Below are positions 56,199 through 64,000 of a DNA stretch of 64,000 nucleotides, piece by piece. Under the pieces are notes generated by a model. The model made no database searches, was not told the DNA's origin, and saw only the letters and a list, made by a program, of their open reading frames with translations. Every line of letters begins with the position of its first letter. Position 1 is the first letter of the stretch. Source of the DNA: Bisgaard Taxon 45 (GTDB lineage: Bacteria > Pseudomonadota > Gammaproteobacteria > Enterobacterales > Pasteurellaceae); the NCBI GenBank assembly GCA_030783905.1, contig JAQAHH010000004.1, forward strand, positions 1 to 64,000. Reading direction: 5' to 3'. Both the position numbers and the translations under genes were made by a program.

Positions 56199-56274
56199 TG
56201 GTGCCTCGAGGCGGAATCGAACCACCGACACGGGGATTTTCAATCCCCTGCTCTACCGACTGAGCTATCGAGGC
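56199..56274 (-). tRNA. tRNA-Phe (anticodon GAA)
   Basis: A complete 76-base tRNA with encoded CCA. The acceptor stem is GCCTCGA / TCGAGGC, the anticodon loop is TTGAAAA, the D-arm is AGCTCAGTCGGTAGAGC and the T-loop GGTTCGATTCC. It is first in the two-tRNA transcript. Confidence 0.97.
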
Positions 56275-56292
56275 AACTCATCAGTGGTGCGT

Positions 56293-56321
56293 ATTAAACG
56301 TTTTTTTCCGGTTTAAGTCAA
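56293..56321 (-). promoter_or_regulatory. Promoter of the tRNA-Phe/tRNA-Asn operon
   Basis: On the minus strand TTGACT (56316-56321), 17 bp and TTTAAT (56293-56298), then a GC-rich discriminator ACGCACC typical of stable RNA promoters. Confidence 0.8.
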
Positions 56322-56437
56322 CACCTAAATTGAAAAAAACGTATTTTTTTTATTTGGTTGGATATTTAACAAACGAAAAGCGTAAAAATAACACAATCCG
56401 CCCCGTTTTTTATGTTTTTTTATTAAAAATAAATAAC

Positions 56438-56478
56438 AAAATGCCCACTATCTTTGACAATGAAGCGGGCATTTTTTT
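56438..56478 (-). terminator. Terminator of mltC
   Basis: AAAATGCCC (56438-56446) / GGGCATTTT (56467-56475) with a 20-base loop lies just beyond the mltC stop. The T-run is longer on the plus strand, so it may act both ways. The A/T-rich stretch 56322-56437 holds no gene I accept. Confidence 0.65.
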
Positions 56479-56492
56479 ACCTTCAATCGCAA

Positions 56493-57569
56493 TTATCGTC
56501 TTACACGATAACTTTTTTGTGCTTGATCCACTTTCAGTAAATAATTTCTAGCTTGTGCCGAAGGATGCTGTGTAGTCAAAATTCGATAGACTTGTTCAGG
56601 ATACAAGCTATTGATCTTGGCAATGGCCGCATCACGATCTTGGTCAAAGACACGTAACACCGCCCCCGCACCACTATTATAAGCAGAAATCATCGCAAAA
56701 CGTTTAGAGGTTGGATTGGTAATGCCATCTAAATATTTATTTTGCAATAACCACAAGTAAGATGTGCCAGCATCGATATTTTTTTCAGGATCAAATAAAT
56801 AGGATTTTGACGGTTGTCCGCCCTGCCCTTTCATTTTGAAAATATCACGCCCAGCAGTTGTCGGTACAACTTGCATTAAACCAATCGCATTTGCGTAACT
56901 AATCGCATAAGGGTTAAAGCTCGATTCAGTTTGCATAATGCCTAAAATCAAGCTCTCATCCATATTGTAACGGCGTGCCATTTTGCGTACCAATGGTAAA
57001 TATTTTTGTGCACGCACAGCAACGTGGTTGGCAATCATCGGGATCACCACATACTGTACAGTATGTCCATTACTTAAACGACGGCTTTGTAATTTATTCT
57101 GTAATAAATAATTGGCGAAATTACCTGCGATTGTGGTGTTCGTAATGGAACCGCCTAAATGATCAATAACTTGTCCCACTAAGAAAGGACGTGAACTGAT
57201 CGGCACATCGCCAGAAGCAAACAAATCAATACCATTCGCATCTGAGCCCATTAACAAAATATGCACAATGGCATTATGTAAGTGACGTAAATCACTTTGT
57301 GTTTCTACCGTGATCGTCCCTTCATCAAAGCTGACGTGACTGCGGGTATAAAAACGATCAGTGTATTTTACATAGTCTTTACGGCTAGCAACTAATAACT
57401 CATTCACACCCCAAATACGATCGATATTATGGGAAAATTGCCCTGTTAAAATATCTAATCCACGGGTATCTTTCGCGAATGCTTCATCAAATTGGGAACT
57501 GCGGTGTGTTTTCGTCCCACCACAAGCAAATAAAAAAGGGATGAGTGCGTAAATTATATACTTCTTCAT
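56493..57569 (-). CDS. mltC: Membrane-bound lytic transglycosylase C
   Basis: MltC cleaves peptidoglycan glycan strands with formation of anhydro-muramic acid. The 358-residue lipoprotein has signal [16 protein letters not shown] (lipobox LFAC). The N-terminal MltC domain is followed by the SLT fold with the catalytic Glu in [12 protein letters not shown], and [11 protein letters not shown] and SAYNSGAG motifs. I use the ATG at 57569; a GTG two codons earlier directly touches the yggX stop and is possible. It is last in mutY-yggX-mltC, as in E. coli. Confidence 0.95.
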   Translation of the reverse strand: MKKYIIYALIPFLFACGGTKTHRSSQFDEAFAKDTRGLDILTGQFSHNIDRIWGVNELLVASRKDYVKYTDRFYTRSHVSFDEGTITVETQSDLRHLHNAIVHILLMGSDANGIDLFASGDVPISSRPFLVGQVIDHLGGSITNTTIAGNFANYLLQNKLQSRRLSNGHTVQYVVIPMIANHVAVRAQKYLPLVRKMARRYNMDESLILGIMQTESSFNPYAISYANAIGLMQVVPTTAGRDIFKMKGQGGQPSKSYLFDPEKNIDAGTSYLWLLQNKYLDGITNPTSKRFAMISAYNSGAGAVLRVFDQDRDAAIAKINSLYPEQVYRILTTQHPSAQARNYLLKVDQAQKSYRVRR

Positions 57570-57575
57570 TTTCAC

Positions 57576-57848
57576 TTATTCCGTTGGGGGAACATAACCT
57601 TCAATATGTACATCTTTACCTTCGAACAAGAAGTTGATCATTTCTTGCTCGAGCAATTTTCGATGATCCGCATTCATCATGTTTAATTTTTTCTCATTCA
57701 CTAGCATGGTTTGTTTTTTCATCCATTCACTCCATGCTTGTTTACTGATTGAATCAAAAATACGCTTCCCCAATTCGCCTGGATACAACTGAAAGTCCAA
57801 GCCATCAGACTCTTGTTTAAGGTATTCACAGAATACGGTTCTCGCCAT
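57576..57848 (-). CDS. yggX: Fe(II)-trafficking/oxidative damage protection protein YggX
   Basis: YggX is a small protein linked to protection of iron-sulfur clusters. The 90-residue protein has the family start [13 protein letters not shown] with the conserved Cys7, and [14 protein letters not shown]. It overlaps the 3' end of mutY by 23 bases, so they are coupled. MutY itself is an iron-sulfur enzyme. Confidence 0.95.
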   Translation of the reverse strand: MARTVFCEYLKQESDGLDFQLYPGELGKRIFDSISKQAWSEWMKKQTMLVNEKKLNMMNADHRKLLEQEMINFLFEGKDVHIEGYVPPTE

Positions 57849-58962
57849 AATAATTCCTTATAAATTGTGTTAATAAATTTTTGACGGGCGTGGCCAGTCC
57901 AATTTGTTCTGGATTTTGCGGATCATACCAATATTTGACCGCACTGAATACAGTTGATTCACTCTGTTCTGTCTTTTCAGCCACTTTTTTCCAATCTGTG
58001 CGATTGGAGACTTGTTGTGGTGTGTCTAACTGCGCATAAATGGGGTAAATATCTAAATGGAAATGACTAAAGGTATGACGAAACGTGTTCCACTCCTGAT
58101 AATAGCCAATCCCTTGTGTCGCTAAAAATGCCAACAAGGCTGATTTGCTTTCAAACTGTGGAAAACAATATAAGCCGCCCCAAATTCCGTTGTTCTCACG
58201 TTGCTCCAATGCAATTTTGCCTTGGGCATTTAAAATTAAAAAATAACTTTCGCGTTCCGGTAATGTTTTTTTCGGTTTTTTGCCCGGATAATCTTGCCAA
58301 GATTGCTGTAAATTGGCTTGGCAGTCTCGTTGCAAAGGACAAAGTGTACACTTAGGTTTCGTTCGGGTGCAGACCATGGCCCCGAGATCCATCATCGCTT
58401 GATTAAAATTGGCCACCTGTTCAGTCGGCGTGACTTGGCCACTATATTGCCATAACTGTGATTCCACTTTTTTCTCGCCCGGCCACCCAGACACAGCAAA
58501 ATAACGAGCTAACACGCGTTTCACATTACCATCTAAAATTGGATAGGGAGCATCTAAACAAGAAGAGAGAATCGCCCCCGCGGTACTTTGCCCTATCCCA
58601 GTCAACGCCCGGACCTGTTCAAACGCTGTGGGAAATTTCCCATCGTGCTGATCACGAATTGTCTGTGCGGCTTTATGTAAATTTCGCGCACGTGCATAGT
58701 AACCCAGTCCCGTCCACAAATGTAGGACTGCATCTAAGGGGGCATTCGCCAGTGCATTGATATGAGGAAAGGTTTCCACAAAGCGTTCAAAATAAGGAAT
58801 GACCGTGGCAACTTGGGTTTGTTGCAACATCACTTCAGACAACCAAACACCGTATAAACTTTTATTCTGTTGCCAAGGTAAATGTTTACGTCCAAATTTG
58901 TCATACCACGTTAACATGGCATAAGCAAAAGGCGCATGAGGAGAAGATTGAGCAAGTATCAT
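57826..58962 (-). CDS. mutY: Adenine DNA glycosylase MutY
   Basis: MutY removes adenine mispaired with 8-oxoguanine. I start at the ATG at 58962; a TTG five codons above is open but unsupported. The 378-residue protein has the catalytic Glu in [11 protein letters not shown], the helix-hairpin-helix [14 protein letters not shown], the catalytic Asp in ILDGNVKRV, and the 4Fe-4S pattern C-x6-C-x2-C-x5-C in [18 protein letters not shown] Nudix-like 8-oxoG recognition domain forms the C terminus. Confidence 0.95.
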   Translation of the reverse strand: MILAQSSPHAPFAYAMLTWYDKFGRKHLPWQQNKSLYGVWLSEVMLQQTQVATVIPYFERFVETFPHINALANAPLDAVLHLWTGLGYYARARNLHKAAQTIRDQHDGKFPTAFEQVRALTGIGQSTAGAILSSCLDAPYPILDGNVKRVLARYFAVSGWPGEKKVESQLWQYSGQVTPTEQVANFNQAMMDLGAMVCTRTKPKCTLCPLQRDCQANLQQSWQDYPGKKPKKTLPERESYFLILNAQGKIALEQRENNGIWGGLYCFPQFESKSALLAFLATQGIGYYQEWNTFRHTFSHFHLDIYPIYAQLDTPQQVSNRTDWKKVAEKTEQSESTVFSAVKYWYDPQNPEQIGLATPVKNLLTQFIRNYYGENRIL

Positions 58963-59019
58963 CAATAAAACATCCAAAAATAGGTGCGACCCATGTTCTG
59001 CAAAATATTTTAAAAAACG

Positions 59020-59028
59020 ACCGCACTT
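59020..59028 (-). repeat. DNA uptake signal core between cytochrome b561 and mutY
   Basis: A single ACCGCACTT in the short gap (58963-59048) between two minus-strand genes. Confidence 0.88.
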
Positions 59029-59048
59029 TTAAACAAGTTTCGTCTACC

Positions 59049-59540
59049 TTAATGGGGCGACATACTTTTTAATACATTGTCTTTTAGTACAAGATGGTGA
59101 AACAGGGCGGCTACCGCGTGCAAACCAGCTAGTGCAATAAAGCCATTAGCGAATATTTCATGCGCCTTACCCAAAGAAAGGTTCAGACTAAAATAAGGTA
59201 ACGTGATCCCAAATAAGCGAAAATCATCAACATCTGCTGTCAGGGTCAAATAACCGATAATAGGCGTTAGCAACATAGCTAAATAAAGCAACATTTGCAC
59301 CGAGTGTGCCACAATATGTTGCCAGCGAGTGAGTAGGTGTTTCGGTAATTGCTCACGATAATACACCCGTAAACCGATGCGTAATAACAGCAAAAAGACA
59401 AGACAAATCCCACTTGCCACATGAATTTCGCCCACTATCCCATCTGCAGGAGGATAATCCCCGCTAAAATAAGCCGTTAACACGAGTAATAAGGTGAGCC
59501 AATGAAGAAAGATCATCGGTTTCGGGTATTTTTGCGCCAT
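59049..59540 (-). CDS. cybB: Cytochrome b561 family protein
   Basis: A 163-residue di-heme membrane cytochrome b of the CybB type, with four hydrophobic segments. The candidate heme-ligand histidines are in FLHWLTL, GEIHVASG, HIVAHSVQ and KAHEIFANG. CybB in E. coli is a superoxide:ubiquinone oxidoreductase; the activity here is inferred. I start at the ATG at 59540 (MAQKYPKPMIFLHW) after AAGGGAAG; 33 more open codons upstream are not family-like. It sits between mutY and trmB, which are adjacent to each other in E. coli. Confidence 0.88.
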   Translation of the reverse strand: MAQKYPKPMIFLHWLTLLLVLTAYFSGDYPPADGIVGEIHVASGICLVFLLLLRIGLRVYYREQLPKHLLTRWQHIVAHSVQMLLYLAMLLTPIIGYLTLTADVDDFRLFGITLPYFSLNLSLGKAHEIFANGFIALAGLHAVAALFHHLVLKDNVLKSMSPH

Positions 59541-59601
59541 CACTGCTTCCCTTCTAATCCAATATAAAAAACAAATAAACACGCACGCCTGATCGACAAG
59601 C

Positions 59602-59630
59602 TTGGTGTTTTCCCACAAAAAACGTATAAT
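59602..59630 (+). promoter_or_regulatory. Promoter of trmB
   Basis: TTGGTG (59602-59607), 17 bp and a perfect TATAAT (59625-59630), giving a leader of about 27 bases. Confidence 0.6.
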
Positions 59631-59663
59631 TCGCGCCAAATTAGGCTCATTATAAACAAAAAT

Positions 59664-60431
59664 ATGTCATTTAATAATCAAGAATCAGAGAATTTAGCTA
59701 GCTTTGCCGATCAAAAGCGTAAAACCGTGGAAGTTGCCGAATTTACCGCAGAGGGGCGCTATAAACGCAAAGTGCGGAGCTTTGTGTTACGTACTGGGCG
59801 TTTGAGTGAATTTCAAAAAAATGCCATGAATCAACATTGGGGATTCTATGGTTTAGAACATCAAAACCAAGCTTTTGATTTCCCTGCTATTTATGGAAAT
59901 GAGCATCCTGTGGTACTCGAAATTGGCTTTGGAATGGGGCATTCTTTAGTGGATATGGCAGTGCAAAATCCTGATCGCAACTATTTAGGCATTGAAGTGC
60001 ATACGCCAGGTGTTGGGGCATGTATTGCCTATGCAGTCGAAAAAGGGGTGAAAAATTTACGTATCATTTGCCATGATGCAACAGAAATTTTGCGTGACTG
60101 TATTGCTGATGAGAGTTTAGGCGGTTTGCAGTTATTTTTCCCTGATCCATGGCACAAAGCAAAACACCACAAACGCCGTATTGTGCAACCACAATTTGTG
60201 AATACCATTACCCAAAAACTCATCAAGGGTGGGTTTATCCACATGGCAACCGACTGGGAAAATTATGCTGAACATATGTTAGCGGTGCTACAACAAGCGG
60301 AAGGCTTACAAAATACTTCTGCAACCCATGATTACATTCCACGCCCTGATTTTCGTCCATTAACCAAATTTGAACAACGTGGACATCGTTTGGGTCATGG
60401 TGTGTGGGATCTTTACTACACGAAAAAATAA
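59664..60431 (+). CDS. trmB: tRNA (guanine-N7)-methyltransferase
   Basis: TrmB makes m7G46 in the variable loop of many tRNAs. The 255-residue protein has the SAM-motif [16 protein letters not shown] (about residue 80), [10 protein letters not shown], and the family signature [19 protein letters not shown]. The ATG has no clear ribosome-binding sequence in its short leader. It precedes yggL, as in E. coli. Confidence 0.95.
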   Translation: MSFNNQESENLASFADQKRKTVEVAEFTAEGRYKRKVRSFVLRTGRLSEFQKNAMNQHWGFYGLEHQNQAFDFPAIYGNEHPVVLEIGFGMGHSLVDMAVQNPDRNYLGIEVHTPGVGACIAYAVEKGVKNLRIICHDATEILRDCIADESLGGLQLFFPDPWHKAKHHKRRIVQPQFVNTITQKLIKGGFIHMATDWENYAEHMLAVLQQAEGLQNTSATHDYIPRPDFRPLTKFEQRGHRLGHGVWDLYYTKK

Positions 60432-60512
60432 AAAAACAGAGCGCACTTTTGTTAGCAAAGTCTGGCATAATGTGAAACGAATTTTATCAGCCAACAGAGA
60501 GGAGAATCGAAC

Positions 60513-60857
60513 ATGGCGATTAAACGTAACAGAAGACAACGTAAAAAAATGCATCTTGCTGAATTCCAAGAATTAGGTTTCTTAGTGAATTGGCAATTTG
60601 CAGAAGGTACGGCCATCGAGAAAATTGATGAAGTGGTTGATCGCTTTATTCGTGAAGTCATCCAGCCAAATGGGCTTGCTTATGAAGGCAGTGGTTACTT
60701 ACATTGGGAAGGTTTAGTTTGCTTAGAAGCCTTAGGCAAATGTGATGAAAGTCATCGTACTTTAGTTAAAGCATGGTTAGAACAAAACGGCTTACAACAA
60801 ATTGAAATCAGTCAATTATTTGATATCTGGTGGGAATACCCTACCAAAGAAGTATAA
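60513..60857 (+). CDS. yggL: YggL family protein (DUF469)
   Basis: A 114-residue protein with a very basic N terminus (MAIKRNRRQRKKMHLAEFQE) and a compact C-terminal domain, matching YggL/DUF469. YggL binds the ribosome in E. coli reports as I recall, but its role is unsettled. GAGAGGAG precedes the ATG. It follows trmB by 81 bases and ends at a clear terminator. Confidence 0.9.
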   Translation: MAIKRNRRQRKKMHLAEFQELGFLVNWQFAEGTAIEKIDEVVDRFIREVIQPNGLAYEGSGYLHWEGLVCLEALGKCDESHRTLVKAWLEQNGLQQIEISQLFDIWWEYPTKEV

Positions 60858-60869
60858 TCTCTTTATACG

Positions 60870-60895
60870 AGGCGAACATTGTGGTTCGCCTTTTT
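60870..60895 (+). terminator. Terminator of trmB-yggL
   Basis: An 8-bp stem AGGCGAAC / GTTCGCCT with a 6-base loop (60870-60891), followed by four more Ts and C. Confidence 0.9.
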
Positions 60896-60978
60896 CATTT
60901 TATAATGAGCAATAATTCTACATTAGTGTGCATAAAATCTTGACGAAGCTAGCATTCAAGCGTAACATTCGCCCCGAT

Positions 60979-61113
60979 TTAGTAATATGAGGACACACAC
61001 TTTGGACAGTCACAGTCGATACCGAATTGAGTTTTTACTGTAACTTTCGCCACTTCCTTAACATCGGCGAGGGTTCGCTGAGAGATCTTTTCTACCACTG
61101 CTTTATTCGGCAT
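60979..61113 (-). CDS. Small cysteine-rich ORF, 44 residues, function unknown
   Basis: An ATG-started minus-strand frame (61113 to the TAA at 60979-60981) in the 405-base gap between yggL and corA. The peptide has a helical, charged first part (MPNKAVVEKISQRTLADV) and a C-terminal zinc-like cluster CDCPKC. The start has only a weak purine run before it. Length and gap position fit either a small protein or the remains of a longer gene; the frame is blocked upstream by a stop. I recognise no family. Confidence 0.4.
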   Translation of the reverse strand: MPNKAVVEKISQRTLADVKEVAKVTVKTQFGIDCDCPKCVSSYY

Positions 61114-61167
61114 CTTTTTTCGGTCATTGAAATATCAATCACCATTAGTCAAACGAATTAAACACTT

Positions 61168-61176
61168 ACCGCACTT
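61168..61176 (-). repeat. DNA uptake signal core upstream of corA
   Basis: A single ACCGCACTT about 90 bases upstream of the corA start. Confidence 0.88.
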
Positions 61177-61262
61177 TTATCGTTGAATTCTTTTAAGCAA
61201 GATTTCGTTTGATTCCTTTTGTTCATAGCGTTGTTCATAATCCAATTGAGGAGTATGACAAA

Positions 61263-62213
61263 ATGATTAATGCTTTCGCTCTCGAAGATGCACGCCTTGT
61301 CCGCATTGATGAAAATACCAATGCAGAATTAAACACGGCCATTTGGCTCGATCTCATTGAACCAAGTAGCGAAGAACGTGAAATTTTACAAGAAGGATTA
61401 GGTCAAAGCCTGGCAACCTTCCTTGAATTAGAAGATATCGAGGCATCGGCGCGGTTCTTCGAAGATGAGGACGGTTTACATCTCCACTCGTTCTTTTACT
61501 GCGAAGATGAAGAAGATTACGCAGACCTCGCAAGCGTCGCCTTTACTATCCGTGATGGTCGTCTTTTCACCTTGCGTGATCGTGAATTACCGGCTTTCCG
61601 TTTATACCGCATGCGCTCCCGTAGTCAACGTTTGATTGAATGTAATGCTTATGAGGTTTTGCTTGATTTATTTGAAACCAAAATCGAGCAATTAGCCGAT
61701 GTGATTGAAACCGTGTATGCTGATTTAGAAAAATTAAGCCGTGTCATTTTAGATGGCACACAAGGTGAAGCCTTTGACCAAGCGCTCTCTACCTTAACCG
61801 AACAAGAAGATACCAGTTCCAAAGTGCGGTTATGCTTAATGGATACCCAACGTGCGCTCAGTTTCCTGGTGCGTAAAACACGCTTACCAACTAATCAGTT
61901 AGAACAAGCACGTGAAATCTTACGCGATATTGAATCACTCCAACCGCACAACGAATCCTTGTTCCAACGTGTCAACTTTTTGATGCAGGCAGCAATGGGT
62001 TTCATCAGTATCGAACAAAACCGTATTATCAAGATCTTCTCAGTTGTGTCAGTGATTTTCCTACCGCCAACATTAGTGGCCTCTAACTATGGTATGAACT
62101 TTGAGATTATGCCAGAATTAGGTCTTAAATTTGGTTATCCTATGGCATTAGGTTTAATGGCACTGGCCGCATTTGCACCTTATTGGTATTTCAAACGTAA
62201 AGGTTGGTTATAA
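61263..62213 (+). CDS. corA: Magnesium/cobalt transport protein CorA
   Basis: CorA is the homopentameric Mg2+ channel of the inner membrane. The 316-residue length equals E. coli CorA when started at the ATG at 61263 ([16 protein letters not shown]), which has GAGGAG before it; 18 extra open codons upstream are rejected. The long cytoplasmic domain precedes two C-terminal helices with the selectivity signature YGMNF between them. Basic C-terminal end KRKGWL. An uptake signal core is inside at 61822-61830. Confidence 0.96.
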   Translation: MINAFALEDARLVRIDENTNAELNTAIWLDLIEPSSEEREILQEGLGQSLATFLELEDIEASARFFEDEDGLHLHSFFYCEDEEDYADLASVAFTIRDGRLFTLRDRELPAFRLYRMRSRSQRLIECNAYEVLLDLFETKIEQLADVIETVYADLEKLSRVILDGTQGEAFDQALSTLTEQEDTSSKVRLCLMDTQRALSFLVRKTRLPTNQLEQAREILRDIESLQPHNESLFQRVNFLMQAAMGFISIEQNRIIKIFSVVSVIFLPPTLVASNYGMNFEIMPELGLKFGYPMALGLMALAAFAPYWYFKRKGWL

Positions 62214-62228
62214 GTTACAGGACGTGAT

Positions 62229-62795
62229 ATGAATACATTACAATTATTAGTTTTTATCTTGATTGATCTTTATGGTCTTATTTTAGTGTTACGTGCCTGG
62301 TTCCAATTCAGTCGCGTGGATTTTTACAACCCGATTTCACAAAGTATTGTCAAGATTACTCAACCCGCACTAGGCCCGCTCACCACTTTTATTCCGACTA
62401 TTAAAAATATCAACCTTGCGGCGTTGGTCCTCGCTTTCTTACTTTTTAGTATCAAATTTCCACTGGCACATGTCGTGGGGAACTTATTTATCGCCAATGC
62501 CGATGTCCTAGATTACGCCATTGTGGGGGCTCTCACCTTAATACGTACTATCGGCAAAGCGATCTTTTACGTTTTATTAATTGGTGCGGTGATGAGCTGG
62601 TTCAACCGTGGTGCAACCCCACTTCAATTTGTCCTAGCCCAATTAAGTGAACCACTACTTCGCCCCATTCAGCGTATCTTACCTAATACAGGCATGATCG
62701 ATTTTTCCCCAATGGTCTTAGCCATCGCCCTTTTCCTCGTCAATAGCGTATTCGGTGATCTGTTTGGCGTGTATTGGGCATTAGCCAGTTACTAA
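62229..62795 (+). CDS. yggT: YggT family membrane protein
   Basis: A 188-residue inner-membrane protein with two YggT repeats of paired hydrophobic segments; each repeat has the family pattern in NPISQSIVKITQPALGPL and LQFVLAQLSEPLLRPIQRILP. Function is not firmly known. It starts 15 bases after corA and is followed by yggU, the usual partner. Confidence 0.92.
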   Translation: MNTLQLLVFILIDLYGLILVLRAWFQFSRVDFYNPISQSIVKITQPALGPLTTFIPTIKNINLAALVLAFLLFSIKFPLAHVVGNLFIANADVLDYAIVGALTLIRTIGKAIFYVLLIGAVMSWFNRGATPLQFVLAQLSEPLLRPIQRILPNTGMIDFSPMVLAIALFLVNSVFGDLFGVYWALASY

Positions 62796-62804
62796 AAGTG
62801 CGGT
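62796..62804 (+). repeat. DNA uptake signal core between yggT and yggU
   Basis: AAGTGCGGT begins at the base after the yggT stop codon, with an A/T-rich tail. Confidence 0.9.
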
Positions 62805-62826
62805 GAATTTTTAGGAAATTGGCGTT

Positions 62827-63126
62827 GTGACCCCATTACCAGCAGTCGAAAAACAAGAAAACAGCCTACGGTTGCGGATTTTTCTGCAACCGAAAGCCAG
62901 TAAAGATCAGATCGTCGGTTTACATGACAATGAACTCAAAATCACGATCACTGCGCCACCGATTGACGGACAAGCCAACGCCCATTTACTCAAGTTCTTA
63001 AGCAAGACCTTTAAAGTAGCGAAAAGTAGTATCGTATTAGAAAAAGGCGAATTGAATAGACATAAGCAGATTCTCATCCCCAACCCGAAAATCGTACCAG
63101 ATGTTATTTCCAACCTGATAAAGTAA
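62827..63126 (+). CDS. yggU: YggU family protein (DUF167)
   Basis: A 99-residue small cytoplasmic protein with the DUF167 signature [19 protein letters not shown] and [17 protein letters not shown]. Its role is unknown. The most likely start is the GTG at 62827, with GGAAATTGG in front; no ATG lies before the conserved part. It follows yggT in the same order as in E. coli. Confidence 0.9.
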   Translation: MTPLPAVEKQENSLRLRIFLQPKASKDQIVGLHDNELKITITAPPIDGQANAHLLKFLSKTFKVAKSSIVLEKGELNRHKQILIPNPKIVPDVISNLIK

Positions 63127-63205
63127 AGGAAATAGACAAATATAATTACCTACTCATGTCGATTTCTACCCTATTTTTTAAAAATCACATTTAACAACAG
63201 ATACG

Positions 63206-64000
63206 CTATTTCAAATTTAAATAATGTAGTTTCTTAACTTCTTTTCTTCCATTAGAAATAGAATCGAGAATTAATGCCATTGCAAAAAAAAGAATTGCAA
63301 GAATACCGATACCAGATGATAAAACTGCTGTTGGTAATTTGCTCACTTGACCCGTCAACCAAAAATCCCAAATAACTACACCACCAAACCACAAAGATAA
63401 AAAAACACAACATAATGATAAAAAAGAAAAAAATAACATTGGTTTTTGCTCACGAATCAAAAAGAAAATAAAACGCAGGATCTTAAAACCATCACGATAA
63501 GTATTTAATTTACTTTTACTATTTTCTTTTCTCATAAAATAATTCGTTTCAATTTCTTTAATTGGTAAACATAATTGCAAAGCATGGACTGTCATTTCAG
63601 TTTCAATCTCAAAACCATTACTCATGACTGGTAGAGATTTCACAAAACGTCTAGTCATGATTCGGTAACCGGAAAAAACATCGTTGATTGACGAATTAAA
63701 GAAAACACTCACAATTTTAGAAAAGACTTTATTTCCTAAAATATGTCCTCTTGGATAGGTTTCAGATGAACGTGTTCTTGCCCCCACAACCATATCAAGA
63801 TTATCAGAAAGTAGTTTATCAATTAATTGAGGCGCAATTGAAGCATCATAAGTATTATCACCATCTACCAAAACATAAATATCCGCTTCAATATCCGCAA
63901 ACATTCTCCTTACTACAGCCCCTTTACCTTGTTGTGTTTCAGTTCTCACCTCGCAGCTAAGTGTTTTAGCAATCTCCAGTGTTCTATCGGTAGAATTATT
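63206..64000 (-). CDS. Family 2 glycosyltransferase, partial (start beyond the right edge)
   Basis: The frame is open to the last base, so the N terminus is outside the window. Visible parts are NNSTDRTLE at the edge, then QGKGAVVRRM and the DxD-type VLVDGDNTYD, which mark a GT-A fold resembling polyprenol-phosphate sugar transferases (DPM1-like). Two C-terminal hydrophobic segments (about the last 80 residues) suggest membrane anchoring. A role in lipooligosaccharide or surface sugar synthesis is possible but the acceptor is unknown. The gene is convergent with yggU. Confidence 0.85.
   Translation of the reverse strand, partial: NNSTDRTLEIAKTLSCEVRTETQQGKGAVVRRMFADIEADIYVLVDGDNTYDASIAPQLIDKLLSDNLDMVVGARTRSSETYPRGHILGNKVFSKIVSVFFNSSINDVFSGYRIMTRRFVKSLPVMSNGFEIETEMTVHALQLCLPIKEIETNYFMRKENSKSKLNTYRDGFKILRFIFFLIREQKPMLFFSFLSLCCVFLSLWFGGVVIWDFWLTGQVSKLPTAVLSSGIGILAILFFAMALILDSISNGRKEVKKLHYLNLK

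Noticed and set aside
56330..56551. A plus-strand open frame after the tRNA genes
   Set aside because: It runs through an A/T-rich spacer, the mltC terminator and the end of mltC, with no ribosome site and no protein-like pattern.

Overview
The window is chromosomal core DNA from a member of the Pasteurellaceae, most like Pasteurella multocida. Three things point there. The Hin-type DNA uptake signal AAGTGCGGT, or its complement, occurs about 30 times exactly by my reading, often as inverted pairs that form hairpins. The gene content fits: a fused peroxiredoxin-glutaredoxin, Tat-exported PhoX, and Na+-NQR with apbE and nqrM. The gene order is gammaproteobacterial with Pasteurellaceae rearrangements. 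No integrase, transposase, phage gene, CRISPR array or resistance gene was seen. The species name is an inference.

Layout. 1-3540: an rRNA-type promoter firing out of the left edge, gmhB, and a divergent metNIQ methionine importer with a MetJ box (same order as E. coli metNIQ-gmhB-rrnH). 3600-5625: phoX under a near-consensus Pho box. 5751-10677: glmS, then hupA, yjaG, hemE and nudC. 10820-30482: a large transcription/translation block on the minus strand. Read in its own direction it is rpsL-rpsG-fusA-tuf, secE-nusG-rplK-rplA, then rplJ-rplL-rpoB-rpoC. A plus-strand glycerate permease and glycerate kinase pair (20949-23483) sits between rplA and rplJ. 30694-33501: tusBCD, yheO, fkpA and slyX, as in E. 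coli. 33556-35947: the peroxiredoxin-glutaredoxin hybrid divergent from oxyR-fabR. 35974-37428: deoC-deoR. 37781-38713: hldD. 38936-43804: the hexose-phosphate system in the order uhpT-uhpA-uhpB-uhpC. 43851-45830: a short CDF metal transporter and mnmA. 45945-53227: nqrABCDEF-apbE-nqrM. 53891-54935: bolA and yajG. 55099-55929: a methyltransferase with a Fur-box-like site. 56119-56274: tRNA-Phe and tRNA-Asn. 56493-60857: mltC, yggX, mutY, a cytochrome b561, trmB and yggL. 61263-63126: corA, yggT and yggU. 63206 to the edge: a partial glycosyltransferase.

Several distant genes act together. TusBCD and MnmA are parts of one sulfur relay that thiolates tRNA wobble uridines. GmhB and HldD are two steps of ADP-heptose synthesis for lipooligosaccharide. 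NqrA-F, ApbE and NqrM are the sodium pump with its flavin and iron maturation factors. UhpABC senses external hexose phosphate and drives UhpT. OxyR sits opposite a peroxidase.

I do not see a wholly new system. The most useful leads are regulatory and small-scale. These are a uhpT control region with E. coli-like spacing in a rearranged locus, two CRP-like sites placed near -41 and -71 at deoC, a Fur-box-like site on an uncharacterised methyltransferase, and a 44-codon cysteine-rich small ORF. To these add a terminated plus-strand transcription unit in the nqrA-bolA gap carrying a broken reading frame, and uptake-signal hairpins used at operon ends and inside operons.
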